A stretch of DNA of 64,000 nt from Bradyrhizobium diazoefficiens (GCF_016612535.1 NZ_JAENXS010000006.1:1-64000), one strand, 5' to 3'. Counted from the stretch's first letter, positions 28,337 through 36,519 are shown. The notes: a model not told the origin generated them from the letters alone. Numbers and translations are program-made.

Positions 28337-28995
28337 TTCAGCCTGAATCACCCCTCTTCCTTCTTTCAGCTGTTGGCCCGCCCGCAAACGTCATCTCGCC
28401 AATTGACGGCCAAGTTATGACCGACACACTAGCGGTCCGTCCGCGGCGGGGCTCGCCTCGCGACGAGCCCTAGCACGACGTGCGAGCATGGCACAACCCG
28501 CGATGACTTGCGTCGACAGCTCATGCTGCACACTTCGCTGCGCGATGCAGCTCAATTGCAAAGCTGTCGAAGCTTCCAACAAGTCTAAACTTCAGTCGAA
28601 GATGCCTGACTCGACCGCGGCACAGCGCACAATGCTCTCTTACAGCTGAGCTGGTCCTGCCGCTGATCCAGCTCGCCTGGCATTCGCGAGATGCGTTCTC
28701 GCTTGCGCCCGATATCTTGCATCCGCACCGCTGCTAACAAGCGATGGACGCCGCATGTGCTTGGCGCCAGAGTTAAAACCTGACGCAACGTCAGATCGAC
28801 GGCGATGGCCGCGGTCGGGATTCTTCAAGCTGTTAGATTGCTGCGAACCTGACGTAGAGCGCCGCCACGTCAGACATCGCTCGCAAAACTTTGCAAAACT
28901 TCCACAACCTCTTCTTTCTGCCATGTTCACATCGAAAGCAGCGGCTGTCGATCGCGCCTCGCGGTTGGCGTATCGGATGTCTAAAAAGGAATTCC
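28337..28995. other. Upstream region of the P-loop ATPase pair
   Basis: No supported gene is present. A weak MerR-type element lies at 28773-28803, and a further copy of the phrase GAACCTGACGT occurs near 28853. The region probably holds the promoter of the ATPase pair. Confidence 0.35.
28773..28803 (+). promoter_or_regulatory. Weak MerR-type operator C before the ATPase pair
   Basis: TTAAAA, then a 19-base span containing TGACGCAACGTCA, but the -10 position (GACGGC) is poor. The dyad matches elements B and E. It could be a degraded promoter or an operator only. The ParA-like gene begins about 190 bases downstream. Confidence 0.35.
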
Positions 28996-29745
28996 ATGGC
29001 GAAGCCGGTTGTAATTGTGGTGGGCGCGGACAAAGGTGGGGTCGGCAAGACGACCGTATGTCGGACGCTTCTGGACTATTTCAGCGTGAACAAGGTGCAG
29101 ACCCGCGCCTTTGACACGGAGTCACCGCGAGGTACGCTGAAGCGCTTCCATTCCAACATCACTGAAATCGTCGATATGACGACGACCGCAGACCAGATGA
29201 GGATCTTCGACACCTTGAACGCAGGGCTGTCGGTGACCGTGATCGACGTCCGCGCAGGCTTGCTATCGGTCGCGCTGAGCTCATTGCGCGACATCGGATT
29301 CTTGGACGCAGTGAAGTCCGGCCAGATCACCTTTGCCGTCTTCCATATCCTTGGCCCGTCGATCGCTTCTCTGGACGAGATTGCCGAAACTGCCAACTTC
29401 ATGAACGGCGCAAGATATTTCCTGGTCAAGAATTTCATCAACGATACTCAGTTCTTTCAATGGGATCAGTCGACTTACGACTCGTATTTTCATTGCATCA
29501 AGGGCGCCACCGAACTGACGATCCCGAAACTCAACGAAATGGCCTATGAGCAGGTCGAGGTCGCTTCCGTTCCGTTTGTGAACTTCGCAGCAAACAAGGG
29601 ACCGCTCGATGAGATCGCGAACCACTCCTTTGTGCTGCGCGGCTATGTCCGGCACTGGCTGGCCAATGTCTGGTCCGAGTACGACCGCATCAATTTGATC
29701 GATCTGACCGGAGCCACATCAGCACCCCGCAGCAGTGAAACGTAG
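28996..29745 (+). CDS. ParA/MinD-like P-loop ATPase
   Basis: A 249-residue protein beginning MAKPVVIVVGADKGGVGKTT, which holds the deviant Walker A motif with the signature Lys of ParA/MinD proteins (residues 10-20). TLKRFHSNITEIVDMTTT and VIDVRAGLLSVAL follow as expected for the nucleotide-switch region. Proteins of this type move or position plasmids, chromosomes or large complexes. The ATG at 28996 has AAGGA five to six bases upstream. A second, different P-loop protein starts about 40 bases downstream in the same direction. No ParB-like partner or parS-like site is seen, so replicon partitioning is not established. Confidence 0.82.
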   Translation: MAKPVVIVVGADKGGVGKTTVCRTLLDYFSVNKVQTRAFDTESPRGTLKRFHSNITEIVDMTTTADQMRIFDTLNAGLSVTVIDVRAGLLSVALSSLRDIGFLDAVKSGQITFAVFHILGPSIASLDEIAETANFMNGARYFLVKNFINDTQFFQWDQSTYDSYFHCIKGATELTIPKLNEMAYEQVEVASVPFVNFAANKGPLDEIANHSFVLRGYVRHWLANVWSEYDRINLIDLTGATSAPRSSET

Positions 29746-29786
29746 TCCCTTTGGTATGCACCTTGGGGAATATACGAACGCGTGTG

Positions 29787-30482
29787 ATGCCGCTGGAGAT
29801 GCCACCTACACCGGTCTACATCATCTGCTCTCCCAGCCTGCAGGTCGGCAAGACGCTGATCGCGCGGCTCTTGAGCGAGTTCTTGCTGCTCAAGAACGGA
29901 TCGGTGCTCTCCTTCGACATCAATTTGAGGGAGCCGTCGCTGGTCGATTACCTGCCCAAACTTACCGAGACGGCATATGTGACCGACACCTGGGGCAAGA
30001 TGCAGTTGATGGACCGGCTCATCCTGGACGACGGGGTCGCAAAGGTGATTGATCTCGGTTTCCACGCATTCGACGAGTTCTTCAAGATGTGCATCGAGAT
30101 TGAGTTCGTGAGGGAGGCGGTACGCAACCAGGTTGCACCGATCATCTTATTTGTCGGGAGCGCCGATCGCCTCTCATCACGCTGCTATGAGGTGTTACGG
30201 CACCAGATCCGCGCACCTGCGCTGATCACCGTCCATAACCAGTACGTGCTGCGCAGCGAACTGCCCGAAGCAATGGACCGCGGTCCTGTGCTGCGCATCT
30301 TCGCACTGCCCCAATTTTTAAGAACATATATCGATCGCCTGACGTTTTCCTTTACGGGGTATTTGCGCCACGAGAAGGATTCGACCACGGAGCTGCACCA
30401 ATGGATTTGGCGGAACTACACCCTGTTCCGCGACATTGAGCTGAGCCTTGCGCGGAGCGCTCGTCAGGGGGCGAGGCGATGA
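29787..30482 (+). CDS. P-loop ATPase, partner of the ParA-like gene
   Basis: A protein of about 231 residues with VYIICSPSLQVGKTLIARLL at its start. This is a Walker A-like loop (residues 15-23) that lacks the second Lys typical of ParA. SFDINLREPSLVDYLP resembles the switch region of SIMIBI-class ATPases, and VLRHQIRAPALITVHNQY follows. It is probably a diverged relative of its upstream neighbour. Start choice is uncertain: in-frame TTG (29751), ATG 29787 and ATG 29799 have weak ribosome binding sites. The partner gene ends 41 bases before. The function is unknown. Confidence 0.65.
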   Translation: MPLEMPPTPVYIICSPSLQVGKTLIARLLSEFLLLKNGSVLSFDINLREPSLVDYLPKLTETAYVTDTWGKMQLMDRLILDDGVAKVIDLGFHAFDEFFKMCIEIEFVREAVRNQVAPIILFVGSADRLSSRCYEVLRHQIRAPALITVHNQYVLRSELPEAMDRGPVLRIFALPQFLRTYIDRLTFSFTGYLRHEKDSTTELHQWIWRNYTLFRDIELSLARSARQGARR

Positions 30483-30598
30483 GTCGGTGACCCCATGCCC
30501 TGCGATCTCACTCCACCTTGAACACCTCCCGAGACCTGGCGCGACGAGCTCCAGCGCCCGAGTGGATGGCGCCGGGTGCCCATTGCGCACACTTCCGA

Positions 30599-31018
30599 TC
30601 ATGATCGCGCTCTCATTCGCGCCAACAGCGAGGCCGCCTCGGACGGTCCGAGGCCAACGACGCCTATGAAGGATGCCGGCGGCCTTGGAATGTTCTCACG
30701 AATGGGCTTCCAAAGATGCAGGCAGTACCTGCTGTTGTTCACGTATTGCGAGTATGGCGGGTGCAGCTGCATCACGCATTCCTCTTCATCCCAAAACAGG
30801 TCCTTGACGAAGCACATCTCTTCCCAGTTCGGACAACGCCGCGGCGTCGAGACGGAGACGTGCTCCCATCCCGGGCGGACCAATGCTGCGATTTGCAGTT
30901 TACAGCCGCAAGGTCCTTGAACAAAAAAGAGACCACAAGGACCTGACCCTGGCGCGCTGGCGAACTGCCCATGCTGCACGCGGCCGGCCTCAAGTCTATC
31001 TATGATCTGCGCTCTCAC
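30599..31018 (-). CDS. Conserved phage/island-type hypothetical protein
   Basis: A 139-residue protein. Residues 50-112 (WEHVSVSTPRRCPNWEEMCF, then DEEECVMQLHPP, YVNNSRYCLHLW) match a family I remember as frequent in prophages and islands (similar to DUF7694). The GTG start has AGGAGG four bases upstream. The N-terminal 45 residues are not family-like. The function is unknown. Confidence 0.65.
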   Translation of the reverse strand: MRAQIIDRLEAGRVQHGQFASAPGSGPCGLFFVQGPCGCKLQIAALVRPGWEHVSVSTPRRCPNWEEMCFVKDLFWDEEECVMQLHPPYSQYVNNSRYCLHLWKPIRENIPRPPASFIGVVGLGPSEAASLLARMRARS

Positions 31019-31935
31019 GCGTCCTCCTTGGCTTTGCTAACTGCTTTGACGTCGGCGCACACGAACGCGTCCCCCTGTGCGTCATCGACTCTACCCGATG
31101 CGATAAGTCAGCCTGAAACAATCCCAATACGTCATCTATGTGGCCGCATGCCTTGAGCTGGTTAGTCAGTGAAGCTAGTGCTCGCATTCGCCGCTGCATG
31201 CCGTCTAGCGAATGATCAGTCTGTGGGAAAGTGGCGTTCGGCGGCGCGTTCCGAAAGAGCTTCGACAGCTGCGGATTTGAATATCTCCGCCGGGACCCGT
31301 GGAGCAACGCCGACTCATCGGCTGCGAACGCGTTAGTCCAAATGTCGCGGCCCAAAGCGCGGGATTCGAGCAAGCTTCGTCAAACGGGTTTCGTTGACGA
31401 AACGATCGGAAGAGACCGCTCGCGCACGGCTTAGCATTCACGTCCGGTTTGTGACACAGATGTCGGAAACCGGACCATAAGCCCGACACCATTTGCCGCG
31501 GCGGCGCCAAAAAGCCCGGGGATTTCTTGCCCCAACCAACGCCTACGGCACCGCTTCCGCGGCACGCCGATTGCTGAGTGCAGCGTGCGGCAGCGAACGC
31601 TTGCGCACATCCCACCAACTGGGGATCACTCCATGATACTTGCTCAACTGACGCCGATCAACACGCGGACGAATCGCGGCTTGACCATTGTCCAAGGTAC
31701 AGTTGCCGGTCGTTGCAATCACGACCGAACCGATATGTGTAATCAACCGATCCGAGACCGCCCAGCGCTCGGCTTGGCCTAACGTTTCAATCGGCTGTCG
31801 ATGAAGGCGGCCGCGCGTTGACCGCTCTGATCATCAATTTGCGAGCAATGGGCCGTTTCGCCTGATCATGGTGACCTTCGAGTTCGCGCGGATCCCTGCG
31901 CTCGCCTCGATCCTCAATGGCATAGATGAGCCCTG
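31019..31935. other. Stretch without recognisable gene
   Basis: Overlapping frames on the minus strand (30996-31746) have Arg/Ser-rich sequence and no family resemblance. One of them (31543-31746) has a plausible start MITHIGSVVIATTG but cannot be identified. Nothing else is seen. Confidence 0.3.
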
Positions 31936-32109
31936 ATGATGCACTGGCGCGTACCAAGACGACGCCTGATCAACGCGCAGGACGCGTTGCGAGGAGCGCG
32001 TTGTGATCTTCCCGTGCGGTCGGTCACGCCACGACCTTTGTCGCTTGCTGCCATCGTCCTCGCCGCGCTTCTCTGGGTGTGCATCTGCTGGCTTATCGGA
32101 GCTCTGTGA
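31936..32109 (+). CDS. Small membrane protein of the MHWR type, second copy
   Basis: A 57-residue protein beginning MMHWRVPRRRLINAQ, with a basic middle and a transmembrane helix at about residues 35-56 (PLSLAAIVLAALLWVCICWL). It resembles the product of 8899-9060 in its N-terminal motif and layout. Its stop codon is followed immediately by the ATG of the next small frame (TGAATG), so at least two short peptides may be translated in series. Confidence 0.5.
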   Translation: MMHWRVPRRRLINAQDALRGARCDLPVRSVTPRPLSLAAIVLAALLWVCICWLIGAL

Positions 32110-32205
32110 ATGGGCGACCTCAACCGGCCACGGGCGCGTGCTGCGCTCAATGCGCCGACGACGTGGGTCGCCGAGTTCGCCCGCGCCCAGGCCAGATCCA
32201 AATGA
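32110..32205 (+). CDS. Very small peptide in a coupled series
   Basis: A 31-residue frame (MGDLNRPRARAALN, ending VAEFARAQARSK) placed exactly between two other small frames: it starts on the base after the previous stop and overlaps the next ATG by four bases (ATGA). Such tight packing suggests translational coupling. It is too short for a family assignment and could be chance. Confidence 0.3.
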   Translation: MGDLNRPRARAALNAPTTWVAEFARAQARSK

Positions 32206-32330
32206 TTTGGGGAATCGCATTTTCGGTCAGCTTGTGGGCAATGCTTATCGCCTACTGCGTCGACAGTCCGGGAGCGTTCATCGCTGCGAGTCTTGCCGCG
32301 GCACTGAGTCTGTGCCGCCTTTTTGATTAG
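32202..32330 (+). CDS. Small two-segment membrane protein
   Basis: A 42-residue, almost wholly hydrophobic protein (MIWGIAFSVSLWAMLIAYCV, then PGAFIAASLAAALSLCRLF). It starts within the stop codon of the previous frame and ends the series of three tiny genes. No family is known to me. Confidence 0.4.
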   Translation: MIWGIAFSVSLWAMLIAYCVDSPGAFIAASLAAALSLCRLFD

Positions 32331-32650
32331 GCCAAGTACCCGGAGGATGACGCAAATCCGCCGACGAGAGTTGCGCACGAATCTCCTTTGGGCACCCCGA
32401 TCGTAGATGGGCGCCTCACCCGCGTCGGGTCGTTGGCGCTCGTCCTCGATCCGTGATCACACCCCCCGTCTTGAGGCACTCAGCCGCGCTCTTGGAAGGA
32501 CGATCGGGAGCTGCGGCGTTGCTCGGCTCGAGCCGCGCGATGGTCCCAAGAGTGCTGTCGGCGGTCGATGGAAGGATGAAAACGATCGCACTGCCTCAAC
32601 ATGAAAAAGCCCGACGCCCTCGGGGCAGGAGGAGGTGCGTCGGGCCCAAC
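32331..32650. other. Stretch without gene, containing a terminator
   Basis: No coding sequence is recognised. The right end holds the hairpin listed separately at 32604-32645, which belongs to the minus-strand gene to its right. Confidence 0.3.
32604..32645 (-). terminator. Rho-independent terminator after the small minus-strand gene
   Basis: On the minus strand GCCCGACGC and its complement form a 9-base-pair stem, followed by TTTTTC. It lies six bases after the stop codon of the gene at 32651-32863. The same stem sequence is used by the hairpin at 32950-32987. Confidence 0.75.
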
Positions 32651-32863
32651 CTAGCGAGGTTGGGGCATCGACGCGGCGCTGAGGGAGCCCATGTCCATGC
32701 CCACGATGATTGTTGCAAGCGATGTGCCGCCGCGATTGGTCGAAAGATTTTCCCGAGGATCATCGAATGTGGTGCCGCCAGCCGTGGCGGGTACTCCTGC
32801 GTGAGGACCATACACAATTTCTTGCGAGCCCGACAATGTCCCGAATCCTACGAAGCCCGACAT
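32651..32863 (-). CDS. Small hypothetical protein
   Basis: A 70-residue, Gly/Ser/Thr-rich protein (MSGFVGFGTLSGSQEIVYGP, later TTFDDPRENLSTNRGGTSLA). A strong terminator follows its stop by six bases, which supports a real transcription unit. No good ribosome binding site is seen. The promoter may be the sigma-54 site at 33032, with read-through past the hairpin at 32950-32987. The function is unknown. Confidence 0.5.
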   Translation of the reverse strand: MSGFVGFGTLSGSQEIVYGPHAGVPATAGGTTFDDPRENLSTNRGGTSLATIIVGMDMGSLSAASMPQPR

Positions 32864-32944
32864 GACGGGTCGTTATTCAACACGGCCAAGAATGTCATAG
32901 GCTGGTCGATGCGGCTCATTGTGCACCGCTCGGCTGTGCAGCAC

Positions 32945-33021
32945 GAAAAGCCCGACGCGCCTTGCCGGGTCAGAAGGCGCGTCGGGCCGCCGAGGCATAG
33001 GCACTGGAGAGCCTAGCCCTC
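32945..33021 (-). ncRNA. Putative sigma-54-dependent small RNA
   Basis: A consensus -24/-12 promoter at 33032-33047 predicts a start near 33021, and a perfect 14-base-pair hairpin followed by TTTT ends the transcript near 32945. The span of about 77 bases contains no reading frame with a start codon and ribosome binding site. This is the expected form of a NifA/sigma-54-controlled small RNA. Alternatively it could be a leader with an attenuator for the small gene at 32651-32863. Confidence 0.6.
32950..32987 (-). terminator. Terminator hairpin of the putative small RNA
   Basis: A 14-base-pair perfect stem (GCCCGACGCGCCTT with its complement), a 10-base loop, and TTTT on the minus-strand side. 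It shares the GCCCGACGC stem with the terminator at 32604-32645, about 340 bases away. Confidence 0.8.
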
Positions 33022-33031
33022 GGGAGTCTTC

Positions 33032-33047
33032 AGCAAAACACGTGCCA
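33032..33047 (-). promoter_or_regulatory. Consensus sigma-54 -24/-12 promoter
   Basis: The minus strand reads TGGCACGTGTTTTGCT, which fits the consensus TGGYACRNNNNTTGCW at every position. An inverted repeat CGTGTATCG/CGATACACG (33071-33079 and 33110-33118) lies just upstream and could bind an activator. No standard NifA site (TGT-N10-ACA) was found by eye. Confidence 0.8.
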
Positions 33048-33274
33048 CTCTGAAGGCTGATAATCAGTCGCGTGTATCGATTGCCGGGACGACGCGCGTG
33101 CTCACTTCACGATACACGATCCGACCCGAGCGTCCGAATTCGATGGCGCTCCTGGGCGACAGCATGCGTGATCGTCCTATCGCCAGATCCGCAAAGACTT
33201 CAATCGAGCCGGTGAGATAGGAACTCGGCATTGGCAGGAGGCAGCATTTGAAGCGACCTCGATCATGCGCTCGC

Positions 33275-33364
33275 TCACTGACATCCCTCGCCCACCATCC
33301 GTATGTTGCCCTCGACCGCCGAGAGAGAGTCTTCGCGGAAGCCCGCTAGATTGACGTTGCTCAT
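33275..33364 (-). CDS. Very small peptide coupled to the upstream gene
   Basis: A 29-residue frame (MSNVNLAGFREDSLSAVEGN...) whose ATG overlaps the stop of the gene at 33361-33552 (ATGA). It ends at a TGA about 230 bases before the sigma-54 promoter. The coupled position is the main support; it may be chance. Confidence 0.3.
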   Translation of the reverse strand: MSNVNLAGFREDSLSAVEGNIRMVGEGCQ

Positions 33365-33552
33365 TGCTCCTCATCGACGTCTGTTAGTCTTTCCCGCTCG
33401 GCGGCCCGCCATTCCAGCCTCTGATACTCCTCGGCGATTTTAAGCAGCTTGGCTTTTGACTTTTGGCATTCGAACGACTCCGCCTTGGTAAGCGTCGCTT
33501 GAGCTCGCTGCCGCCAGTGCCTTGGACCGAACGATGGGCCGTTGCGTTTCAT
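33361..33552 (-). CDS. Small charged helical protein
   Basis: A 63-residue protein (MKRNGPSFGPRHWRQRAQ..., then KAKLLKIAEEYQRLEWRAAERERL). It follows the pattern of a recurrent Bradyrhizobium family of short proteins with an Ala-Glu-Tyr-x-x-Leu helix. The ATG at 33552 lacks a clear ribosome binding site; upstream in-frame sequence is not family-like. The function is unknown. Confidence 0.5.
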   Translation of the reverse strand: MKRNGPSFGPRHWRQRAQATLTKAESFECQKSKAKLLKIAEEYQRLEWRAAERERLTDVDEEQ

Positions 33553-34184
33553 GGAAATGGATATGCAACGGCTGGACCAGGTAAAGCGGCGTCCGACTCG
33601 GGATACGCAGGAACTTCTGGGGCGCAGGTCACAATTTTTCAATATCGGAAGCGGCGCCATCTTCGACCAGGGCGGACATTATTGATGTCGCGAGGATCGT
33701 TGGTGGAAATCCCTGAGAGGCAAAAGTAGCGCAGGTCCCGGTTGCCTGGCGGACTCTCCGCGCTGGCAAGTGAAGAGTCGTCGGCAGTTGGGTGCCGTGC
33801 GGACTTCGCGCAGCGAATTGTCCGCCGAACGGCGCGTGAGCCTGAACACACTCGCGCGACATTCATGGGGGCTTGAATCGTACGTGGCGTCAGATTGTAC
33901 GGTTTTTGGACCAGAGGGCGAGCCTTTCCCCGTCCTCGATCTCTTCCCGCGCAGTCACAGAGGTTGCACATGTCTTGCAGTTTTGGGGTCACGACGCACG
34001 GGCTGCCGCCACGGAATGGACCTGCGCATCGCTTGCGGAACGCGGCGTCGCAGACGTGCTGCGATCGACAGAACCTTTGGGCGGCGACGTTCCGTCGGTC
34101 ACTTGGGCTCTTACGTCCGCCGCGTTCGATCTGTCGTTCCGTGCCGGAGACCTCGGGTCTGATCTGGCTCGCGTCAGCTACAGC
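33553..34184. other. Stretch with MerR-type element D and no gene
   Basis: The only structure recognised is element D at 33872-33904. The frame that runs through the element into the next gene (from 33873) is a chance extension and does not look like protein. Confidence 0.35.
33872..33904 (+). promoter_or_regulatory. MerR-type promoter/operator D
   Basis: TTGAAT (33873-33878), a 19-base spacer with TACGTGGCGTCA, then TACGGT (33898-33903). The protease-like gene starts 280 bases downstream, followed by a zinc-ribbon gene. Element D and element G (49399) are nearly identical. Confidence 0.65.
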
Positions 34185-34808
34185 ATGCCCAGGACATTAA
34201 TCCTGGCTGCAGTCGCAGCCACTACATTTGTGTCTCAAATGATGACGACCGCTCGATCAGCCGATGGGAAATTGTCAGCTATGCCGACGATCGCGGCGTC
34301 GGCGTCTCCGCACCTCAAGCTTGACCGTCTGACGCTCGCTCCAATGGCATATACCATGTTCTGCGTCCGCTATCAGGATGAATGCCGCGTCCGCCCCCTG
34401 TTTCGCGGCGGTCCGGTCCACCTGACCGAGACACGATGGTCAGATCTGAAAGAAGCCAACCAGACGGTCAACAGCACCATTATCCCGGAAGCGATTGAGC
34501 CCGGTCCGTCGGTGGAAGCCTGGCTCATTGATCCGGAGCGCGGCGACTGCAACGACTACGCCGTCAGCAAGCGCCACAAACTTCTACAGCGTGGGTGGCC
34601 GCCGCGAGCCCTACTGCTCGGCGAGGTCGTGACCACCTCGGGCCAACATCATCTGGTTCTGGTGGTACGGACTAAGAGCGGCGATCTTGTGCTGGACAAT
34701 TTGACGCCACAGATCCGACCGTGGTCACGCGCCCCCTATCGCTGGGTTCGCGTTCAGTCACCAAGCAATCCACGATATTGGCGTACTGTCGCACAGCGCG
34801 GCGAGTAA
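34185..34808 (+). CDS. Bacterial transglutaminase-like cysteine proteinase (BTLCP family)
   Basis: A 207-residue protein with an N-terminal signal peptide (ILAAVAATTFVSQMMTTARSA). The catalytic Cys122 lies in GDCNDYAVSKRHKLL, His near 155-156 in TSGQHHLVLVV, and Asp near 171 in DLVLDNLTP. This Cys-His-Asp order fits the BTLCP family, which is often found with type I secretion or surface-protein systems (LapG-like). No LapD-like partner is nearby. A zinc-ribbon protein gene follows after 94 bases. The start at 34185 is chosen because the signal peptide begins there. Confidence 0.8.
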   Translation: MPRTLILAAVAATTFVSQMMTTARSADGKLSAMPTIAASASPHLKLDRLTLAPMAYTMFCVRYQDECRVRPLFRGGPVHLTETRWSDLKEANQTVNSTIIPEAIEPGPSVEAWLIDPERGDCNDYAVSKRHKLLQRGWPPRALLLGEVVTTSGQHHLVLVVRTKSGDLVLDNLTPQIRPWSRAPYRWVRVQSPSNPRYWRTVAQRGE

Positions 34809-34902
34809 GCGCCTCGCAAATTGTAACGAGAGATGAGTGGTTTCGGGCGAAAGGCAGTTCAAGCGGATCGATCCCGCTGAACCGTACCAGGAGAGTTCAC
34901 CT

Positions 34903-35163
34903 ATGCGCTGTCCGAAATGCGAGGCCGACAAATGGTACGAAGTTGCAACGCACGATCCCTGGAGCGGTCGGCCGGTGATCGCCTGCAAGATCTGTGGCGA
35001 ATATGCCGAGCCCGAGGCGCTCAAGGGTGAAGACGCGCACGATGTCATTGCCCGCGTGCTTGCGGCTGACTTGATCGGCGAGGGCCAGGCTGACCCGCGG
35101 GCCCTTGCGAGCAAGATCCTCCGAGCGCTAGAGAATGCCGGCCTGACAATCAGCCGCTCCTGA
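34903..35163 (+). CDS. Small zinc-ribbon protein
   Basis: An 86-residue protein beginning MRCPKCEADKW. Two Cys pairs (residues 3/6 and 28/31, CKIC) form a zinc ribbon. A helical part follows, containing DVIARVLAADLIGEG and LASKILRALENAG. The ATG has AGGAGAG seven bases upstream. Longer in-frame sequence upstream is not family-like. It may be in one unit with the preceding protease-like gene. The function is unknown. Confidence 0.65.
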   Translation: MRCPKCEADKWYEVATHDPWSGRPVIACKICGEYAEPEALKGEDAHDVIARVLAADLIGEGQADPRALASKILRALENAGLTISRS

Positions 35164-35620
35164 CGTGATTCCCCGACCCTAGCTGATTCCGATGCCGCGG
35201 AATCAGAAACGTTCGGGTCTCGTCCACGCTTCTAAACGGTTGGAGTCCGATTTCAGGCACACTGGGGTTCGCGACAGATTGATGCCTGTCAAGCCTCGGT
35301 GACATGTTGCAAAGCCTGAAGCCCGCCCCGTCGGGAACTTGACGGCGCATGTAGAAATGCGCGCAGAGGTGGTCTCGACCGCAACCATGACTATGGAGCC
35401 GCTTGTCTCTGCCGGTGATTGCGAGAGGCGCAGTCGGTTGTTTCCAGAACGAAAGAACCTCCACTTGGCCATCGAAAGGGCTTGAACCTTACGCTGCGTA
35501 AGATTGTAGGCTTGCCGGTGCGGCGAAAGCTGGTTTGGCCTGCCACACGCCGAGATCATTGAGCCGCCAGAACATCTGGCTATTCGCTTGACGTCTGCGG
35601 CTGTTGCTAAGGAAAAACCG
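35164..35620. other. Stretch with MerR-type element E and no gene
   Basis: No gene is supported. The only structure is element E at 35481-35513. Confidence 0.3.
35481..35513 (+). promoter_or_regulatory. MerR-type promoter/operator E
   Basis: TTGAAC (35482-35487), a 19-base spacer with the perfect palindrome CTTACGCTGCGTAAG, then TAGGCT (35507-35512). A small gene begins about 109 bases downstream. This has the best dyad of all the copies. Confidence 0.7.
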
Positions 35621-35806
35621 ATGATACCGGGGCGAATGACGACCAAACTCAACTCAATCGACCGCATGTTTCTGAAGATTCGAGAACTGATCGACACGGA
35701 CGACTCGATCCCGCTTGAGCTTCGTGCGTCACTGCACACGACACTGGACAGACATCTTCGCCTGGCAAAAGAGGGGTTTTTCAAGACCCCTGTGAGAAGT
35801 CAATAA
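35621..35806 (+). CDS. Small charged hypothetical protein
   Basis: A 61-residue protein (MIPGRMTTKLNSIDRMFLKI, later LRASLHTTLDRHLRLAKEG). AAGGAA lies six bases before the ATG at 35621. It is predicted to be helical. It is the first gene after MerR-type element E, so it may be a regulon member. The function is unknown. Confidence 0.5.
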   Translation: MIPGRMTTKLNSIDRMFLKIRELIDTDDSIPLELRASLHTTLDRHLRLAKEGFFKTPVRSQ

Positions 35807-35922
35807 GCGGCTTGCGTCGCCCGGCTTCTGCTCGGTTTGCCCGCGTCTTGGTGAAGTGGCCCGAATGCGCAACCATCTCCGTGGTAGCAAACATGGACAT
35901 TCTACAGTTCTTTAAGCGAACG

Positions 35923-36519
35923 TCATCGCACGATGATAAACTTTTGCATCTGTATGCTGACGCGCCAGTTGCGTGCGCTTGCTTATGCACAGCTCCTTCG
36001 CTTTGCTTGGGCACGCGATCGACAGGGAGGCTTAGCAGGTTTGCCCACTTGGTGTTTGATCTCGTTGGCGCGCCGCAAAGCCTCACCCAGAACCGATCGC
36101 CAACCCGGCATGCTGCACTTCGGGCTGACCGTGACCCATGTGGAGGGATTCGCCTGAATGGCTTGGGTGTCCGATGTCTCCAATTGCACCGAGAAGCCGG
36201 AGCCGACGAGCAGCGTCGGTGGCGCCGGGTCGCACAGCGCACGGCTCGCCAACCGTAATCACGACATGCGGAGCGCTGAACGCCTGCACCGCAAGCAAGA
36301 ACGTCCTCCGGCGACATCATGGCGCAGGTGTTGGTATCCTCGGTCTAAATCATCATGTCGCCTATCGGCACCCGCCGCTCTGGATCGGCGAACCAAGGGT
36401 GCTTGGTGTGGCACCCGGACACCTGACCGAGCATGCCTGCAACGGTACGAACATGGACGGTGTGCCGGTCGTGCAGACTTCTCCTGGATGATCTCGAACA
36501 TTTCACTAATCGGCAGCAC
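35923..36519 (-). pseudogene. queE: queE (7-carboxy-7-deazaguanine synthase), frameshifted
   Basis: The minus strand starts MLPISEMFEIIQ, the usual QueE opening, then loses frame. In neighbouring frames the radical-SAM cluster motif CSVRCPGC and CHTKHPWF can be read, followed by APHVVIT and GEP, then GFSVQLETSDTQ, TWVTVSPK and finally NWRVSIQMQKF at the C-terminus. These blocks follow QueE in order, but at least three frameshifts and a stop after MMI separate them, so no enzyme can be made. The intact gene would convert the QueD product to 7-carboxy-7-deazaguanine. It overlaps the queD end by 14 bases, as in a queD-queE operon. Confidence 0.8.

Noticed and set aside
33873..34184. N-terminal extension of the BTLCP-type protein through element D
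   Set aside because: The frame begins within the promoter-like element and similar frames appear by chance at other copies (for example 49400); the signal peptide marks the real start at 34185.
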